Source of the DNA: Actinernus sp. WN-2022
Taxonomy: Eukaryota > Cnidaria > Anthozoa > Actiniaria > Actinernidae
Direction: 5' to 3'
NCBI GenBank assembly: GCA_030867875.1
Contig: JAOWCC010000553.1
Location: 831,001 to 895,000 of the forward strand
Length of the DNA stretch: 64,000 nt
The notes below the pieces were generated by a model. That model did not search any database. It worked only from the letters and a program-made list of their open reading frames with translations, and was not told the DNA's origin. Within the stretch, counting starts at the first letter, position 1. Every line of letters starts with the position of its first letter. A program made the translations under genes and the position numbers. Shown here piece after piece: positions 1-11,445 of the stretch.

Positions 1-2580
1 ACTTCTTCTTCTGTGAAAACTAAGTAAAATTGAATAACAGTAATGAAGTACTATTTTTAAAATAAGCAACCCGGAGACCATGAATTGAATAATAATTCAT
101 TCAGGCGTAAATGTAGCCTGTTTCACTTGTGGCCACTCGTGTAAAGAAGTGATTAGACGTACGTGAGAAAAGACAAATTCACATTTTTGCTATGCTTTTG
201 TTTGTGTAAGCCGGCGTTGTGATGCAGTATAAGTGGCCACCGAGAACAAATGGTGCTGGGTTCTCGAGCTTGGTGGTCAGCGTTCCACAAAATAAACTGA
301 AACTGGCTAGAGTTACGGTTTGTTTATTTCTTATAAAATGCCTTCTTTCTATCATGTTGGTTGTGTTCGCCCATTTCAGGGGAGCACTAAAACAACCTTT
401 TTACTTTTCACTAGAGTTTGTTTAGAGTTTTTTTTTTTTTATGGACCCTTTTAAAGTAAGCACGATGCAGAAAACGTTTTACAACTTTTAATCATCAACT
501 TGTTTCTGAAATCAACAATTCTTCAGTCTCAGCTGTATCATAATGTGATTATGAGTTGTCTGGGTACATATTCTGACAGTTTGATAGAAGATGGACAGTC
601 TAATATCTGTAATGAACAATTCTTGTTTAATGAAACCAAACTTACTGTCCACTCATCATAATGTGATTATGAGTTGTCTGGGTACATATTCTGACATATT
701 CTGTACGAAGTCTTCCCCTTCGAGATGTACACTGACAAAACAGGCCGTGCTGGGATCGCTTTAGCTCGGACGTTGGACTTTCGAAATGTTCCACAGGTGG
801 TACGCACTTCCCTCAGTCTTTGATAAATCGCACCTGTGATTTACAAAAAAAAGAACATTGCATTTAATTATCTGAAAAGTAGCCAACTTACCGATCCAAC
901 AGCCATGAAAAAATCAACACCACCGATCAGGTGTTATATGAGTGAGTACTAATCTTCAAAGGTTTGCCTTGTGTTGTTCTTAGTTAGGGATTACTACCGC
1001 TGTTTTGCAGGGATGTACTGCCATGGATAATTATTGGTCTTCCTCTTGCTCTCTTGCGCTTGGTGTTGCTATTGCTCTTGCTGTCCTGGATTTTTTTTTG
1101 TGTAGTTGTTTACTGCCCTGGATGATTATTGGTCTTTCTCTTGCCTCTTGCGCCTGATATCGCTATAAATGGTCTTATCCTGACGAACTTCATGAGCATC
1201 TGAATCCGTGGCACTCTGCCAATGAACTACGATTCATTCGTAGTTCATCAGCAGGGGAGCTGAGGTAGCTCCAACAGTTTAATGTAGTCAGGCATCGGTT
1301 CTAAGGCTTTAAATTATCACCTTGTGGTTTATTTATGCGTTAGAGTTGACAAGCCCTTAACAAATCTGTCCAAGAGAAAGCTGAGAAAAGAAGCAGGAAT
1401 CAATCAAAAGTGCAATTCCAGACTGAACCGGTTGACAGGACCTTTGTCTGTAATTAAAACTTACATCTATACATTCTCTTTTGTTCGAAAAGAAATCGCG
1501 ATGTAACCTTCAGCGTGCGGGTAAGAAAAACTAATGTGTGTGATTTCATTCAGTGCAATCATAGAATAAACTAATAAAGCAACGCTTACTAAGGTTTCAA
1601 TAATTCAAAGCATTAATCTGATAAAGTTTGTGATCGATGAAAACGTGAAAAAGTAACTACATTTATTTGTTCCTTGGAGAATTTAATGAACTGAAAATGC
1701 CGACGAGTAACCAGAATATCTAACAACTGCAAACACGCCTGTTACCCTATAACTCTATGACCGATAAGCATTGCTCAATGAACTTGACTGACGATAATTA
1801 AATTAATAATGAACTCTGGGAATAAGCAACGAGTGTGGTTCATCAATAAAACGGGAACAGTGCTGTACACACAACTCTTCAAAACCTCTATATATTGAAA
1901 TGATTAATACTGAACTCTACCTGGGCTGAGGGGAAGATGAGCGGCACATTTTTCAGGCTAAACTCTACCGGAATAAGCCGATTGAGCAGTGAATCTTAGA
2001 ATACGCAATTAATCTGAAGCACCTAGATATGGACAACTGACTGATATTCATGTCACTGCCAAATAAGTTTTTACATTTAATCACAGGAAAATGGTACTTT
2101 TCGCACCCTTTGCATCAAGTAATGATCGCAAGGGTTATAATTCTGTCAGTTGTAAGACATCTAAAGCTCCCCCGTCTGGAAGGAAAAGGTTTTGAAAGTG
2201 TCTTTCAAGACACAGTCACAGATAGATGCTGCAAGGGCTTTGAAAGAGTAGACTTTTGTACCACTCTATCTGTGGAAGTCTTTCTCTGGTTCGCAGGAAA
2301 TTCGCGATGTGTCGAATCTATGTGGTAGGGAAGCCATCGAGACAGCCACAAGTAAAGCCGGAAAAGGAAGGGCAACAATGAGCTTGGAAGTAAATTTTGG
2401 AGCTGGGGAAGGCAGGGCAACTAATTTGGTGGCCACGGTACAACAGCTCCTCAAATGAATTTATGTCGGAAAAGTTTCATTTTAATAAACTGACTTCTGA
2501 ATCTTTGTTACAAACTAGACAGATTGTACAATTCATCGATCCAGAGCCCCATTTAAACCATTTAGACATTGAAGCTGAAA
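1..2580. other. No gene recognised; short direct repeats
   Basis: I see no convincing coding sequence in this stretch; the open frames are short and resemble no family I know. It holds two direct-repeat pairs. One is an exact 41-bp duplication (538-578 and 656-696). The other is a degenerate pair of about 55 bp (about 1015-1070 and 1105-1165), built around TGGATNATTATTGGTCTT and the CT-rich run after it. The rest is AT-rich and looks like intergenic DNA or very old repeat. Confidence 0.5.
538..696 (+). repeat. 41-bp exact direct repeat pair
   Basis: The 41-bp string starting TCATAATGTGATTATGAG occurs at 538-578 and again at 656-696, with 77 bp of unrelated sequence between. No inverted ends are visible, so this looks like a local duplication rather than a transposon. 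Confidence 0.8.
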
Positions 2581-2589
2581 GGCGCAAGT

Positions 2590-3596
2590 TTTGAATCTTT
2601 AGATAAAGCGATCTACAAGTGGTTTATGAATGCAAGTTCTGTTTTATTTGCTAAATATTGATCCGTTTTTTACTCTTTCTCCGTAAAAAAACCCTGATTA
2701 AATGCAATGTTTTTGGACTTTTACCATTCTCGAAAGCAGCTGAAATCTTATTTTTGCTCTTCGCCCACTTGGATAAAGTGTTTAAAGGAACGCCATACCT
2801 TTTTGCTACCTCTTTCTTTGCTACGCCCTTCTCAATATCTTTGAGAGCTTTGTATTTCTCCTCCAAAGATTTAGTAGTAATCTTACGCTTGAGAGACTTT
2901 TCCGACATTTCCAAGCATTATTGTTGAAATTCCTCAATGAAAGCGTACTGCATGATGCGGGTTTTCACTGCAATAACCGGAAACAATGGCCAAACTAAAA
3001 CATAAGGGTCTTTGTACAATTTTACAAGGTGTGAAAGTGACCGTCAAAGGAACATCCGGTTTGACTGTAAAACACTACAGTCCAGTATTAAAATAGCCTT
3101 TGAGAGCTGCTTGGAGCTGCAACTTGACGTTACCTGATGGCTTCCGTGCAAACGTCTGAAAATATCGTCTTTTAGAACCTGGATTCTTTTATCAAAGGAT
3201 ATCATGTGTACCAAGAAGTTTCGCTTTGATTCCTGCTGACACCGCTTATCACGTACAATATTCTCACAGGACTGAACTGACACGTTTTATGAAACGTAAA
3301 ACCAAGAAACTAGAGAAGTTAACACAAAGAGTACATGCTGCTTCAAAATAAATTCAATATTCTGAAGTACGCTTTGTCTCGTTACGTCTTGATAAACGAG
3401 GTTCGAGTTCTCGAGGGTAAAATTATAAGGAAAATGACCTGAAGGGAAACAAAAATTGCTTCGAGTTATCGAGGGTTCGAGTTACGGAGGGTAAAATTAC
3501 ATTAAATGTATGACGCAAATCCAGGGGAAATCAATTTTGGTTCGAGTTAGCGCGAGCTTCGAGTTACCGACGGTTCGAGTTATCGGGATTTAACTG
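2590..3596 (-). mobile_element. Rearranged pogo/Tigger (Tc1-mariner) fragment
   Basis: The minus-strand frame at 2914-2651 encodes about 87 residues typical of the CENP-B N-type helix-turn-helix of pogo/Tigger transposases: a K/R-rich start, then EEKYKALKDIEKG, KKEVAKRYGVPLNTLSKW and a K-rich tail. The high-coordinate end (3480-3598) has repeated TTCGAGTTA(T/C)CG(A/G)GG blocks and finishes TTTAACTGTA, as expected for a pogo-like TIR with a TA target. No matching TIR was found at the low end, so the copy is truncated. On the opposite strand at about 2594-2658 lies LDKAIYKWFMNASS, which resembles the next part of the same protein, so the fragment probably contains an inversion. Family call is fairly safe; the inversion is inference. 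Confidence 0.6.
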
Positions 3597-3607
3597 TATA
3601 TACTTAC

Positions 3608-5067
3608 CAGATGATTGTGCCTCGAGATCCGATAAATTGCGTTCAAGTTCGAGGGCCAAAAACTCCTGTTCCGTTTCACGGAGCGCCTGACAAAAAGCAT
3701 TGAAGGCCTCATCTTGTTTCATGTCGTCTTTACTGTGTCCTTAATTATGTTGTTTGACTTGTCATTGTATTTCTTTATCACCCATTTTTTCTTACACTGG
3801 CTGCCACTTTCCGGTGTTCCTTTGAATGCATCACGGAATATGCTCCGGATGCAAATTTGTCATTATCAACATAGAGAGTTAGACACTTTTCTGTTTTCCA
3901 CTCTTTGTTGAGTAAGTCAAATGACTCCAACTTCAATACTGTCTTTGTTCTGGAGGCTGGCTTAACAAATTTTCATGCATTCAGAAGTTGCTCAATAGAC
4001 ACCGAAGCTGGGTAGCTTTGTGGAACCTCTGATGCTTTTGTTGGCGCAGCAGGTTCACTTGTGAACTTTGCACACTTGGCAGGCTTATGGTGTACCTCAT
4101 TATCACTACCAGCTGACATTGGCAAACTTTTGTATTGCTCATCTTCATCTTGTTCTAAATTGGCCACAAATCTAACAAGGTATACCTAACAAAAGACCCA
4201 ATGAAAGGAGACCCAATGAAATGAGACCCAATGAAATACTATTAGATACCATGCTCCAGGAAAAAGAGAATAAAAACAATAATTAAAGAAACTGTATTCT
4301 CATTTCGATGGTGGGCATTCCATATCATATCTCTAATATTTTAACCAATATCACATTTCCTATAATTTCCATCTGAAATTCCCGTTATATGTTGAGGCCA
4401 GAGAGGGGTTCATGTCATGAAAGAGATCATAAACTACTGTAAATTGCCCTCATAACTATTCCTACGTATATTGAGATGTAGGTAACTGTGATGACAATAG
4501 TCAATAGCCTGGATTCCGGTTTCCAAAATAGAATTTTGCGTGATTCCGGATTCCAACCCTATGGCCGATTCCAGTCAAAATTTCGTGGGTCCGGAGTAAC
4601 TTACATTTGTCGAGACTACGCTGGCAGTTCCGTTTTTAAAGTAAAGACATTTTCTTTATTTTTGTTAGGATCTTCTCTATTAATGTATATTATACCGATC
4701 AAATATATTTGATGCAGTTGCCATTACCTTGTCTTTGCGGTGAGGAATCTGGTTTATGTTTGTACACGATCGCCCCTTGTTTGACACCAGCACATCGCAC
4801 GAGTGTGCCGAATAGCCAAAGTGTTCCGCACAGGCAATCTTAAGGTTTTCTAGCGTTAAAATCATCATTGGAAAACTCGACGAATTCTCGCGGTTGTACC
4901 GGTCGATACGTTTGCTTAGTGTCAGGCTCGGCTGTAAGCTGTTGTACGACAATCTCGCTTGAAGCCGTTCCTTTAGCACCTTTGCGGGGTCGTGTTGTTT
5001 GCTGCGTTCTTTTGTTGAACATTTTTGCTTGAAGGTTCTTCCATACTTGGTTCATTTTTGGTGGCAT
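3608..5067 (-). pseudogene. Alpha-kinase-like gene remnant
   Basis: Reading leftwards, ATG at 5067 opens MPPKMNQVWKNLQAKMFNKR followed by a low-complexity linker. A second frame then gives LTLENLKIACAEHFGYSAHS with CDVLVSNKGRSC. The next block (4167-3975) is acidic and ends SIEQLLNA. After a stop comes SFDLLNKEWKTEKCLTLYVD with DKFASGAYS, and, one frameshift later, KKKWVIKKYND. The glycine/alanine turn followed by VIKKY fits the ATP-binding region of alpha-kinases (atypical eEF2K-type), a family I recall as expanded in cnidarians. A last exon-like piece (about 3720-3608) encodes AFNAFCQALRETEQEFLAL and ends at a GTAAGT donor. At least two frameshifts and one stop make this a dead copy; the catalytic C-lobe is not visible. 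A Tigger TIR begins only about 8 bp beyond that donor. Confidence 0.5.
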
Positions 5068-5860
5068 CGCGGACCAAAGACTTATAACCTAACACCTCTT
5101 AGTCTTGGGACCTCTTGTAAGTTCGCTGGTGGAAGGGAAGCCACTTCATAAAAATGCCGGGACATGTCCTTATTTGGGGTCACGTGTGCGTCTACCACTA
5201 CCCTGGTTCCAGAGGCCACAGTGACCGACGTAACCGAGTGGACCTGGGTTCGACAGCTGGATGTGGCCTCTGGGCTAATTGGGCCAAAGTCTCACTTTCA
5301 TGGGTACAGAATCTATACTAGAAATCTGATTGGATGATCGCACCAACAGGTTTTGTAGGCATTCGTGATTGGTTAACGGACCTAACCCGGTTAGATTTTG
5401 AAAGCTGTCACTTTAGTTTGTCTCCATGCCGTACAGATAAGAGTTTATTTTTATATGGCGGCTGCAAACTTCGAACTGGCATGCAAGAAGGCAAGACGTT
5501 TTGCGTTGAAAAGCTTCCCAAACGTCAAAAAGAAGCGATTATTAGCTTTGTGAAACTACGGGTTCGTAGCAAGGAACCGAATCGCTTAATACATTGTAAA
5601 TGCTAAGTCTGTGTTTTAGTCATAATCATAAACGCTAATTGTGACAACACACGGGAAAACGTACCTAAAAAGTTGTCCATTCGACGTTTTGAGAAACCGT
5701 GTGGATTTTTTCCTAGCCCGTTTAAACGTTTTGTGAAAATCGTGTACATGATCCACTCAATCTGTTCAAACAATCACTTGGCTGTTCGAACGCTACAAGC
5801 AACCGTTGGAACGATGCACTCAATCCGTTACTCAATCGAAGTCTCTGAAGCTTTCACGAA
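5068..5860. other. Mostly unassigned; possible helicase first-exon scrap
   Basis: A short plus-strand frame at 5456-5560 starts ATGGCGGCTGCAAAC and encodes MAAANFELACKKARRF. The overlapping frame gives KLPKRQKEAIISFV. Together these recall the first exon of RecQ-like helicases (QKEAI motif just before the nucleotide-binding loop), but with a frameshift and no Walker motif. This is weak evidence. The rest of the stretch shows no recognisable gene. Confidence 0.25.
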
Positions 5861-5869
5861 GGACTAAAA

Positions 5870-6380
5870 AGTTCTAGAAACGGATAATCCTGACATTTGT
5901 ACGAAACACCATCCCAGTGCTGGTTTTGTATTTTTAGTTCATCGGATAAACTTTTATAGCTTCTGAAGTGTGACATTTTCCGCGAACTAATTTGAATAAT
6001 CAATGACTCCGTGTTTGTTTTGCTTTGAGATCGCACCAAATATTCTCTACAGATAAAATTTTCTTTTAGAAATAGAGATGCTTACAGAATCAAACGTTTT
6101 GAAAGTTTTTACTTAATTTACGTATCTGAATAATTTCCACCTGGTGCGAAAAATGGTTTGAGTCCATTCAGTTTTAATTTGTTGTCTGTTAATTAGCGTG
6201 AGATCACACGAACCACATCGAACATTTGCAGTTTTGACTTCATCACTTTGTGATGTTGAATTGTTCGAACGTAAGGGCAAGTCGTTCGAACGTTTGGGGC
6301 AAGTTGTTCGAACGTTTATTACGTGAACTGCAGAGTGAATGCGGAGCATACGATCAAAAGGTTCCTTCAGCATAATTTAT
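5870..6380 (-). repeat. Dispersed repeat, inverted copy of 31.7-32.0 kb
   Basis: The reverse complement of about 5870-6200 aligns over several hundred bases to 31720-32010. Shared landmarks are GGTGYGATCTCAAAGCAAAA, TCATTGATTATTCAAA, AATGGACTCAAACCA and a run around TTTGAAARCATTTGATTC. A three-fold GTTCGAACGTNNGGGCAAG tandem (about 6255-6318) follows. No coding capacity was found. It is probably a non-autonomous transposon family whose ends I cannot place here. Confidence 0.55.
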
Positions 6381-6479
6381 TAAGTTTTGGCGGAAACCGT
6401 TCGAAGATCTAGAGACGGCGCTGGAGTTCCAGGTTACAAACAATTTCATGCCGAATTGATTTTTGACAATAACTGTATA

Positions 6480-6600
6480 ACAAAGGAAAACTACACTCAT
6501 TTTGCGTGTAATACACAGTGTAGTGCACGCGTGTAATACACTCAAATCCGTGTAGTAAATTAATTTTGTGCACGCGCGTTACACGCGTGTAAATGTTAAC
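6480..6600. repeat. GTGTAA/ACGCGTG-rich inverted repeats
   Basis: Short inverted motifs GTGTAATACAC and ACGCGTGTAA / TTACACGCGTG alternate across about 110 bp and can fold on themselves. No gene is attached. The flanking 6600-7100 holds no recognisable coding sequence. Confidence 0.4.
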
Positions 6601-7104
6601 ATACATCCAGGCTGTACTGTAATTCTGGTCTTTCTTATTTGTTGAGTAATCCAGAGCATGGCACTGAAGCAAAGTATGGGCATTACGTGTTTCAACTCCC
6701 TTATATGTTTCTGGTTCTGTGCAATGGCTGCCTGTTTGGCAAGATTGTTCTATACTGTGACACTCGCAGGTAAGTGCATGACCTGTGGGTGGTCCACAGG
6801 TTATTTTTCAGGTCACCTGGAAAGTAATATGCATGTATTTTTTTAGCAATCATGCTTTTCAAAAGCTGCAGCTTTCCCTCACCATCTTCAGCTCTTGGTT
6901 CAAAATAGCAACCCCAGCAGTATTTAGTTTTGAAAAGTTCCTTTTGGGTGTCGATACATTATTCCACAAACAATATTTTGCTGATTTTTATTTTCTGCCT
7001 CAATCCAAAGCCCTTCATAGTCTTGTGTTGAGATTGCTCCCTTTTACTAAAAGAAATATGTTGGTTTATATAAAAACCCACACGCATTGGAGATAGTGGG
7101 TTGA

Positions 7105-8005
7105 GAAATGAAATTATAATCCCTCCATATTAATATTAGCAATTTGTTCTTTGTTCAATTTAAGTTTAGTCTCAGATATACCAATTAGGGAGAAAGCATG
7201 AGTGAGGTCAAACAGTAAGCTATTTGCAGGAAGACTTCTGATGTTCCAATGCAAAACTGAAAATGACTTTTGTGCCTGTAATAAACCTTGGATATCAGTG
7301 CTTGAGTGAAAATCATGTACAGAATAGTACTGGAAGTTTGTCAAGGAGGGTAAACTGTTATCAGAATCAATATTGGTCAAACCAGGAATGTTAACAAGAT
7401 TACTGGAAATTTCAAATCAAGCATTAAATCAGATATTCTTTTAGAACATAAACAGTCAGTGTTTGAATTGAATGATAATTTGATCAGCTCAGAATTAGTT
7501 AAATTATTAAAAGGAAATACTTGCCTTAAGCACTGACTGCAAAACCACTCATCATTAACTTCAGAAAGATACTTGAATTTTTGAATTGATAACAGAGAGC
7601 ATTTCAGTTGGAACCAGTTATCACAGATATAACACTGGATTGCTCTCACATTATCTTTCACTATTTTTAAACATTTAGGACACTTGTACTTTGGCTAATC
7701 ACTGAATAAATAACGGTTCTGAATCTGAGTGATAATTACCAGTAGCAGCAGGTAATGGTGCTCTTCTACATGTAGTTGAACTGCTGGTAGGGCGTTGGAT
7801 TCCTGCCCTTGTGTACAGACCCTGGAGGGCTCCTTGAGTCTTGATATGCTTGGCTGGGGAGTGATCATCCATCCTCATAAAAACCTTTACACCCTGAGTC
7901 CAGGCAAACTTGTAACCAAGATCCCTCTCAGCCTTTAAGCAATTGTTAAACAAGTCTCTGTTCTTCCTGGTTAAGCTCTTAGCTCTTGTAACTTCGGACT
8001 GATCA
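7105..8005 (-). mobile_element. LINE (CR1/L2-like) 5' half, ORF1 end plus ORF2 start
   Basis: Reading leftwards: 7953-7699 encodes ERDLGYKFAWTQGVKVFMR plus DDHSPAKHIKT, the usual C-terminal domain of CR1/L2-type ORF1 proteins. Then 7685-7400 encodes a cysteine-rich PHD-like finger (CYICDNWFQLKC, WFCSQCLRQ). After a frame change, 7380-7114 encodes FSVLHWNIRSLPAN and LIGISETKL, the start of an APE-type endonuclease. The order ORF1 end, zinc finger, endonuclease fits a CR1-like non-LTR retrotransposon. The copy stops inside the endonuclease, so reverse transcriptase is missing. Frameshifts make it inactive. Confidence 0.7.
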
Positions 8006-8007
8006 CG

Positions 8008-8165
8008 TATTTAACATTAATTTCATGATCTTATCAGTCACTAGCGGATGCGGTGTCTTTTGTATTGACACAAAGCCTGAAATCCACATATTTAACATTA
8101 ATTTCACGATCTTATCAGTCACTATCGGATGCGGTGTCTTTTGTATTGACACACAGCCTAACATC
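8008..8165 (+). repeat. 81-bp tandem duplication
   Basis: Two copies of an 81-bp unit (8008-8088 and 8089 to about 8165) begin TATTTAACATTAATTTCA and contain CGGATGCGGTGTCTTTTG. They differ at a few positions. Confidence 0.75.
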
Positions 8166-8209
8166 CAACAGTGCGTATGTAGTAGAAAACCTTTAGTCAT
8201 CTCTGATCT

Positions 8210-8790
8210 CATTCACTACTCTTCTGGGGAGTTCAATTTACACTACTTCAGTGGCTGACTATGTAAAAATTGACGTTACTTGCTTACAGCTCAAGGCGTT
8301 CCAATTCTTTCTGTAAGATGTTAACAAAGTTCTCTTGTCCAGAAAGCCTCAGCCTACATGTACATTGGACTTGCATTCCCCTGCCATCCCCCAAGTTAAC
8401 GGCCTTGTCCGCTTTTATTATCACACTGCATGAACTGCTTTTGTCTGCTCGCAAAAAGTAGAATATTGTTTTTGCAAAGCGTCAACTTTTTCCCCTCTTC
8501 ACGTGCCCGACTGCAGCTCCGTCTTTGAGAACACACACTGCGTATTTGTCCACGACATTAGTTGGCTCTGGGACAGCTTGTAGCACTTCACTGCATCTAG
8601 GTTTCCAGTCAAGTTGATAATCATGATATCCCTGATGCCCATCAGATCACAGTATTAACAGAGAGAATAGCTCAACGATCTCAGCGACAGGGAACAATCA
8701 CTTCAATTGAGCGATGTTTATCACAGAAGTAGGTAATGTTCACGCTATATATCGGCACTATTATTAATAATTGGCAAAAATAAAGAAATT
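8210..8790. other. No gene recognised
   Basis: Only short frames without family resemblance are present. The stretch lies between a tandem duplication and a pogo-like terminal fragment. Confidence 0.5.
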
Positions 8791-8862
8791 TTTCACCGAC
8801 CCCGATAACTTGAACTGATTTTTGTTTCCCTTCAGAGTTCGAGTTACCGGGGTTCTACTGTA
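8790..8862 (+). mobile_element. pogo/Tigger terminal fragment
   Basis: The segment reads CCCCGATAACTTGAACTGAT, then TTTGTTTCCCTTCAG, then GTTCGAGTTACCGGGGTTC and ends ACTGTA. It shares GAAGGGAAACAAAAAT and the TTCGAGTTACCG repeats with the Tigger-like end at 3430-3598, in the same orientation. It is a terminal scrap directly beside the LINE that starts at 8863. Confidence 0.5.
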
Positions 8863-9215
8863 TTGTTATTTTTCTCGACCTAAAAAAGGCCTTTGATACC
8901 GTGAATCATGTTATATTATTGGAAAAATTGAAACTTTATGGAGTAAATTCCAGATCGCTCGAATTGCTGCAGTCCTATCTTTCAAATGGATATCAGACCT
9001 ACACAGTAGATAATACAATATCTAATGAGTCTAATTACCTTTGGAGTCCCACAGAATCAATCCTTGGGCCACTGCTCTTCCTGGTCTACATAAATGACTT
9101 GCCAAACTGGTTAGATACATCAACACCCTGTCTTTTTTGCCGATGATACAAACGTAACATTTTGCGGCTCTGATATTAATGACGTTTCAAATAGAGCAAG
9201 TAAATTTAAAAAAAC
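8863..9215 (+). mobile_element. LINE reverse transcriptase fragment (CR1/L2-like)
   Basis: The frame encodes FLDLKKAFDTVNHVILLEKL, SYLSNGYQTYTV and ESILGPLLFLVYINDLP. One frameshift later comes FADDTN, the catalytic YADD-type box (here FADD) of non-LTR reverse transcriptases. These are RT motifs in correct order, with the conserved first Asp in FLDLKKAFDTV. The frame is broken near 9139 (C-RR-ster reading over FADDT), so the copy is dead. The C-terminal part continues after about 1.4 kb of unrelated sequence at 10637. Confidence 0.8.
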
Positions 9216-10320
9216 GTGAGACAGAAATTACACATTGTGAAATCTTACATACATGTACATCTATACGTACAAAATACATCATTACTGATCTGCACTCCCT
9301 ACACACGTATAAACATCTGTTGTTGGCACATCACCATATTCTCTAAATCACTGTTTGTTTTCAAACTAGTCTCGACCACTACATGGTCACGAAAACTCTT
9401 ACGGTTACTTTACGCTTGTCTGCCGTAGTATGAACGGACTTACTCTAATCTACCAACATAACCTCCATTAGCTATTTATTATAAAATTTACGTACGATGT
9501 AACCTGAGCGCCAAGAATCCTGGACTACTGCTCTTACGTTACGATTTAATGTACAAAACTGGTATTGCCAAATCATCGGTTTCTTAATTGCTATATCAAA
9601 CTCTTGTATACAGGACTCACTTCAACTGTATACGATCAGGACATCACTCTCGTTAAAACATAAAAACTCTATCGCACTGTTACTTCTCAACTACTGTACG
9701 TGCATGCCTTACCATTCACAGCATCCTTCTGCGCGGCCTCCACACGCAAAAATAAAACAATTCACTTTGCGACTAACAGCTAAATGGTAACTAACAACAA
9801 AACGGTTTAAAAAAGTTTGTAACATTCAGTTGGCAAGCTGTTCCATTCGATTGCAGATAGACTAGAACATCGTTTGCAATGCTGCACGGCTCTGTGATGA
9901 TTTATTTTCAGTTCCTCTCAGTTCCCACAGTTTATTTTATTTTATTTTATTTTTTCCCCGGTCAGTCCTTTCTTAATAAGGTTGTTGATCGGCCATGTCG
10001 ATCACCTACAGTGTAAGTTCTGCATTGTAACTCCACTGCGGACGCTTCACAACTGGTACTTTCTTGTGTAGTGAGGAAATATCATCAGGTGACTCCCAGA
10101 GCACATAAGGACTACTGATTTACGCCCAATGCTGCAGCAAATAAACCAGCCCTTCATCTCAAGCAACTCAGTGAGTCAGATGCTGTGGCATTGCATGGTT
10201 CTTGCTTGACTCGTTAACTATTCCGGTACTCTCTTTAATTCTTTCCCTCTTGGACGATCAGATGCAGGATGATCCCATTGCTAGCAGCCCTTGTTTGTCA
10301 ATCCCAATGCTGCGCACCAA
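9216..10320. other. Insert within the LINE; possible LTR-element interior
   Basis: No protein family is visible. The stretch separates two halves of one LINE. Its right part (about 9950-10322, minus strand) would be the leader of the putative LTR element described next. A TTTTA repeat lies at about 9934-9953. Confidence 0.35.
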
Positions 10321-10323
10321 TTG

Positions 10324-10547
10324 TAATGGGCCGACACATCGTTCTAGCTGGCCTTGAAGGGCACAGCCCGGCCGAAGCTGGCAACACAACACAAGCACAC
10401 AGTGTCTCGAGGCAGAACTGGTTTATTGGATCACTTTCATCTTAATACAATGTATATTGCAGCCTTTAATCTGATAACTATGAAAGGAATGTAGGCGCAG
10501 TTTCCTTTTACGTCATGTCACGCACGCTACAACTGATTGACTCTAAA
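10324..10547 (-). mobile_element. Putative LTR with primer-binding site
   Basis: On the minus strand the segment carries an AATAAA signal at about 10418-10423, runs through a GC-richer stretch (GGCCGGGCTGTGCCC) and ends GGCCCATTACA. After two bases comes TGGTGCGCAGCATTGGGA, starting TGG as expected for a primer-binding site that pairs with a tRNA 3' CCA. This arrangement (poly-A signal, CA end, TGG) is the usual LTR/leader junction. The other LTR boundary and any gag-pol are not seen; 10547 is a guess. Confidence 0.4.
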
Positions 10548-10636
10548 CATTGATTGGCAAATCTAAATGAAGAACCAACTTTGAAAATTTGAGACAAGGC
10601 TATAAAAAAAGGTAGCAATAGCAAAACAGTTGGGTG

Positions 10637-11445
10637 ATAATCAATGAAAACTTAAGTTGGGAAGAACATATTAACCACATAACAAAGAAAATAGTGTCAG
10701 GTCTGGGGGTGCTCAAGAGGGCCAGGCCATTTGTTTGCTAAAATACACTTATGAAAATATATGATTTTCTTGTTCAAACCCCCTTGGATTACTGTTGTGA
10801 AGTGTGGGATACATGTGATAAATTCCTTTCTGATAAATTCCAGAAATTTCAAAATAGGCCCGCTACACTCATTCTTGGGACGGACTATAGAAGCTCAAAA
10901 CTAGTTCTTGAGATTCTCGACTGGGAGACACTTGATGTTAGAAGGGCTAACAGAAAGAGAGTAATGCAAAAATTCAAAATAATATTATTGTGCGCCATCT
11001 CGTTTAGCTGAGCTATTTATCATGGTTGGAAGCTCATCCCATTACAATCTTAGGGGGTCAAACACAAAACTATGTTTGCCCCAACCAAACACAGAATTTA
11101 CTAAGAAAAGTTTCTCCTATGATGGGGCAAAACTCTGGAATGGGTTTCCAAGTGGGTACGTGAGACAAAGTCCCTAGATACGTTTAAGAAACAAATAAGA
11201 ACTGCATCTATCCTTCAATAAATATTGCATCATTCGACTGCATTGTCATAACTTAGCAAATAAATTAGTACTAAACTAATATTTAGTGACTTTTATATTA
11301 AATTAGTATTTAGAAATATTTCTAATTTTCGTATTAGATTAGTGTATTTTCCTTTAGCATTAACTTTTCTGATGTACCGTATATCAGTTATGTGAATCAG
11401 TTAGTTCTACTGTTAAAATTTCGGTGTTTAAATAAAAATTAATTA
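10637..11445 (+). mobile_element. LINE C-terminal region and 3' end (CR1/L2-like)
   Basis: The frame encodes SWEEHINHITKKIVSGLGVL, then after one stop MKIYDFLVQTPLDYCCEVWD, KFQNRPATLILGTDYRSS and ETLDVRRANRKRVMQKFK. Further on it gives HYNLRGSNTKLCLPQPNTEF and SYDGAKLWNGFPSG. This is the standard C-terminal half of CR1/L2-type reverse transcriptases, and it probably belongs to the same copy as 8863-9215. Stops and frameshifts show decay. The AT-rich tail runs to about 11445. Confidence 0.75.
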
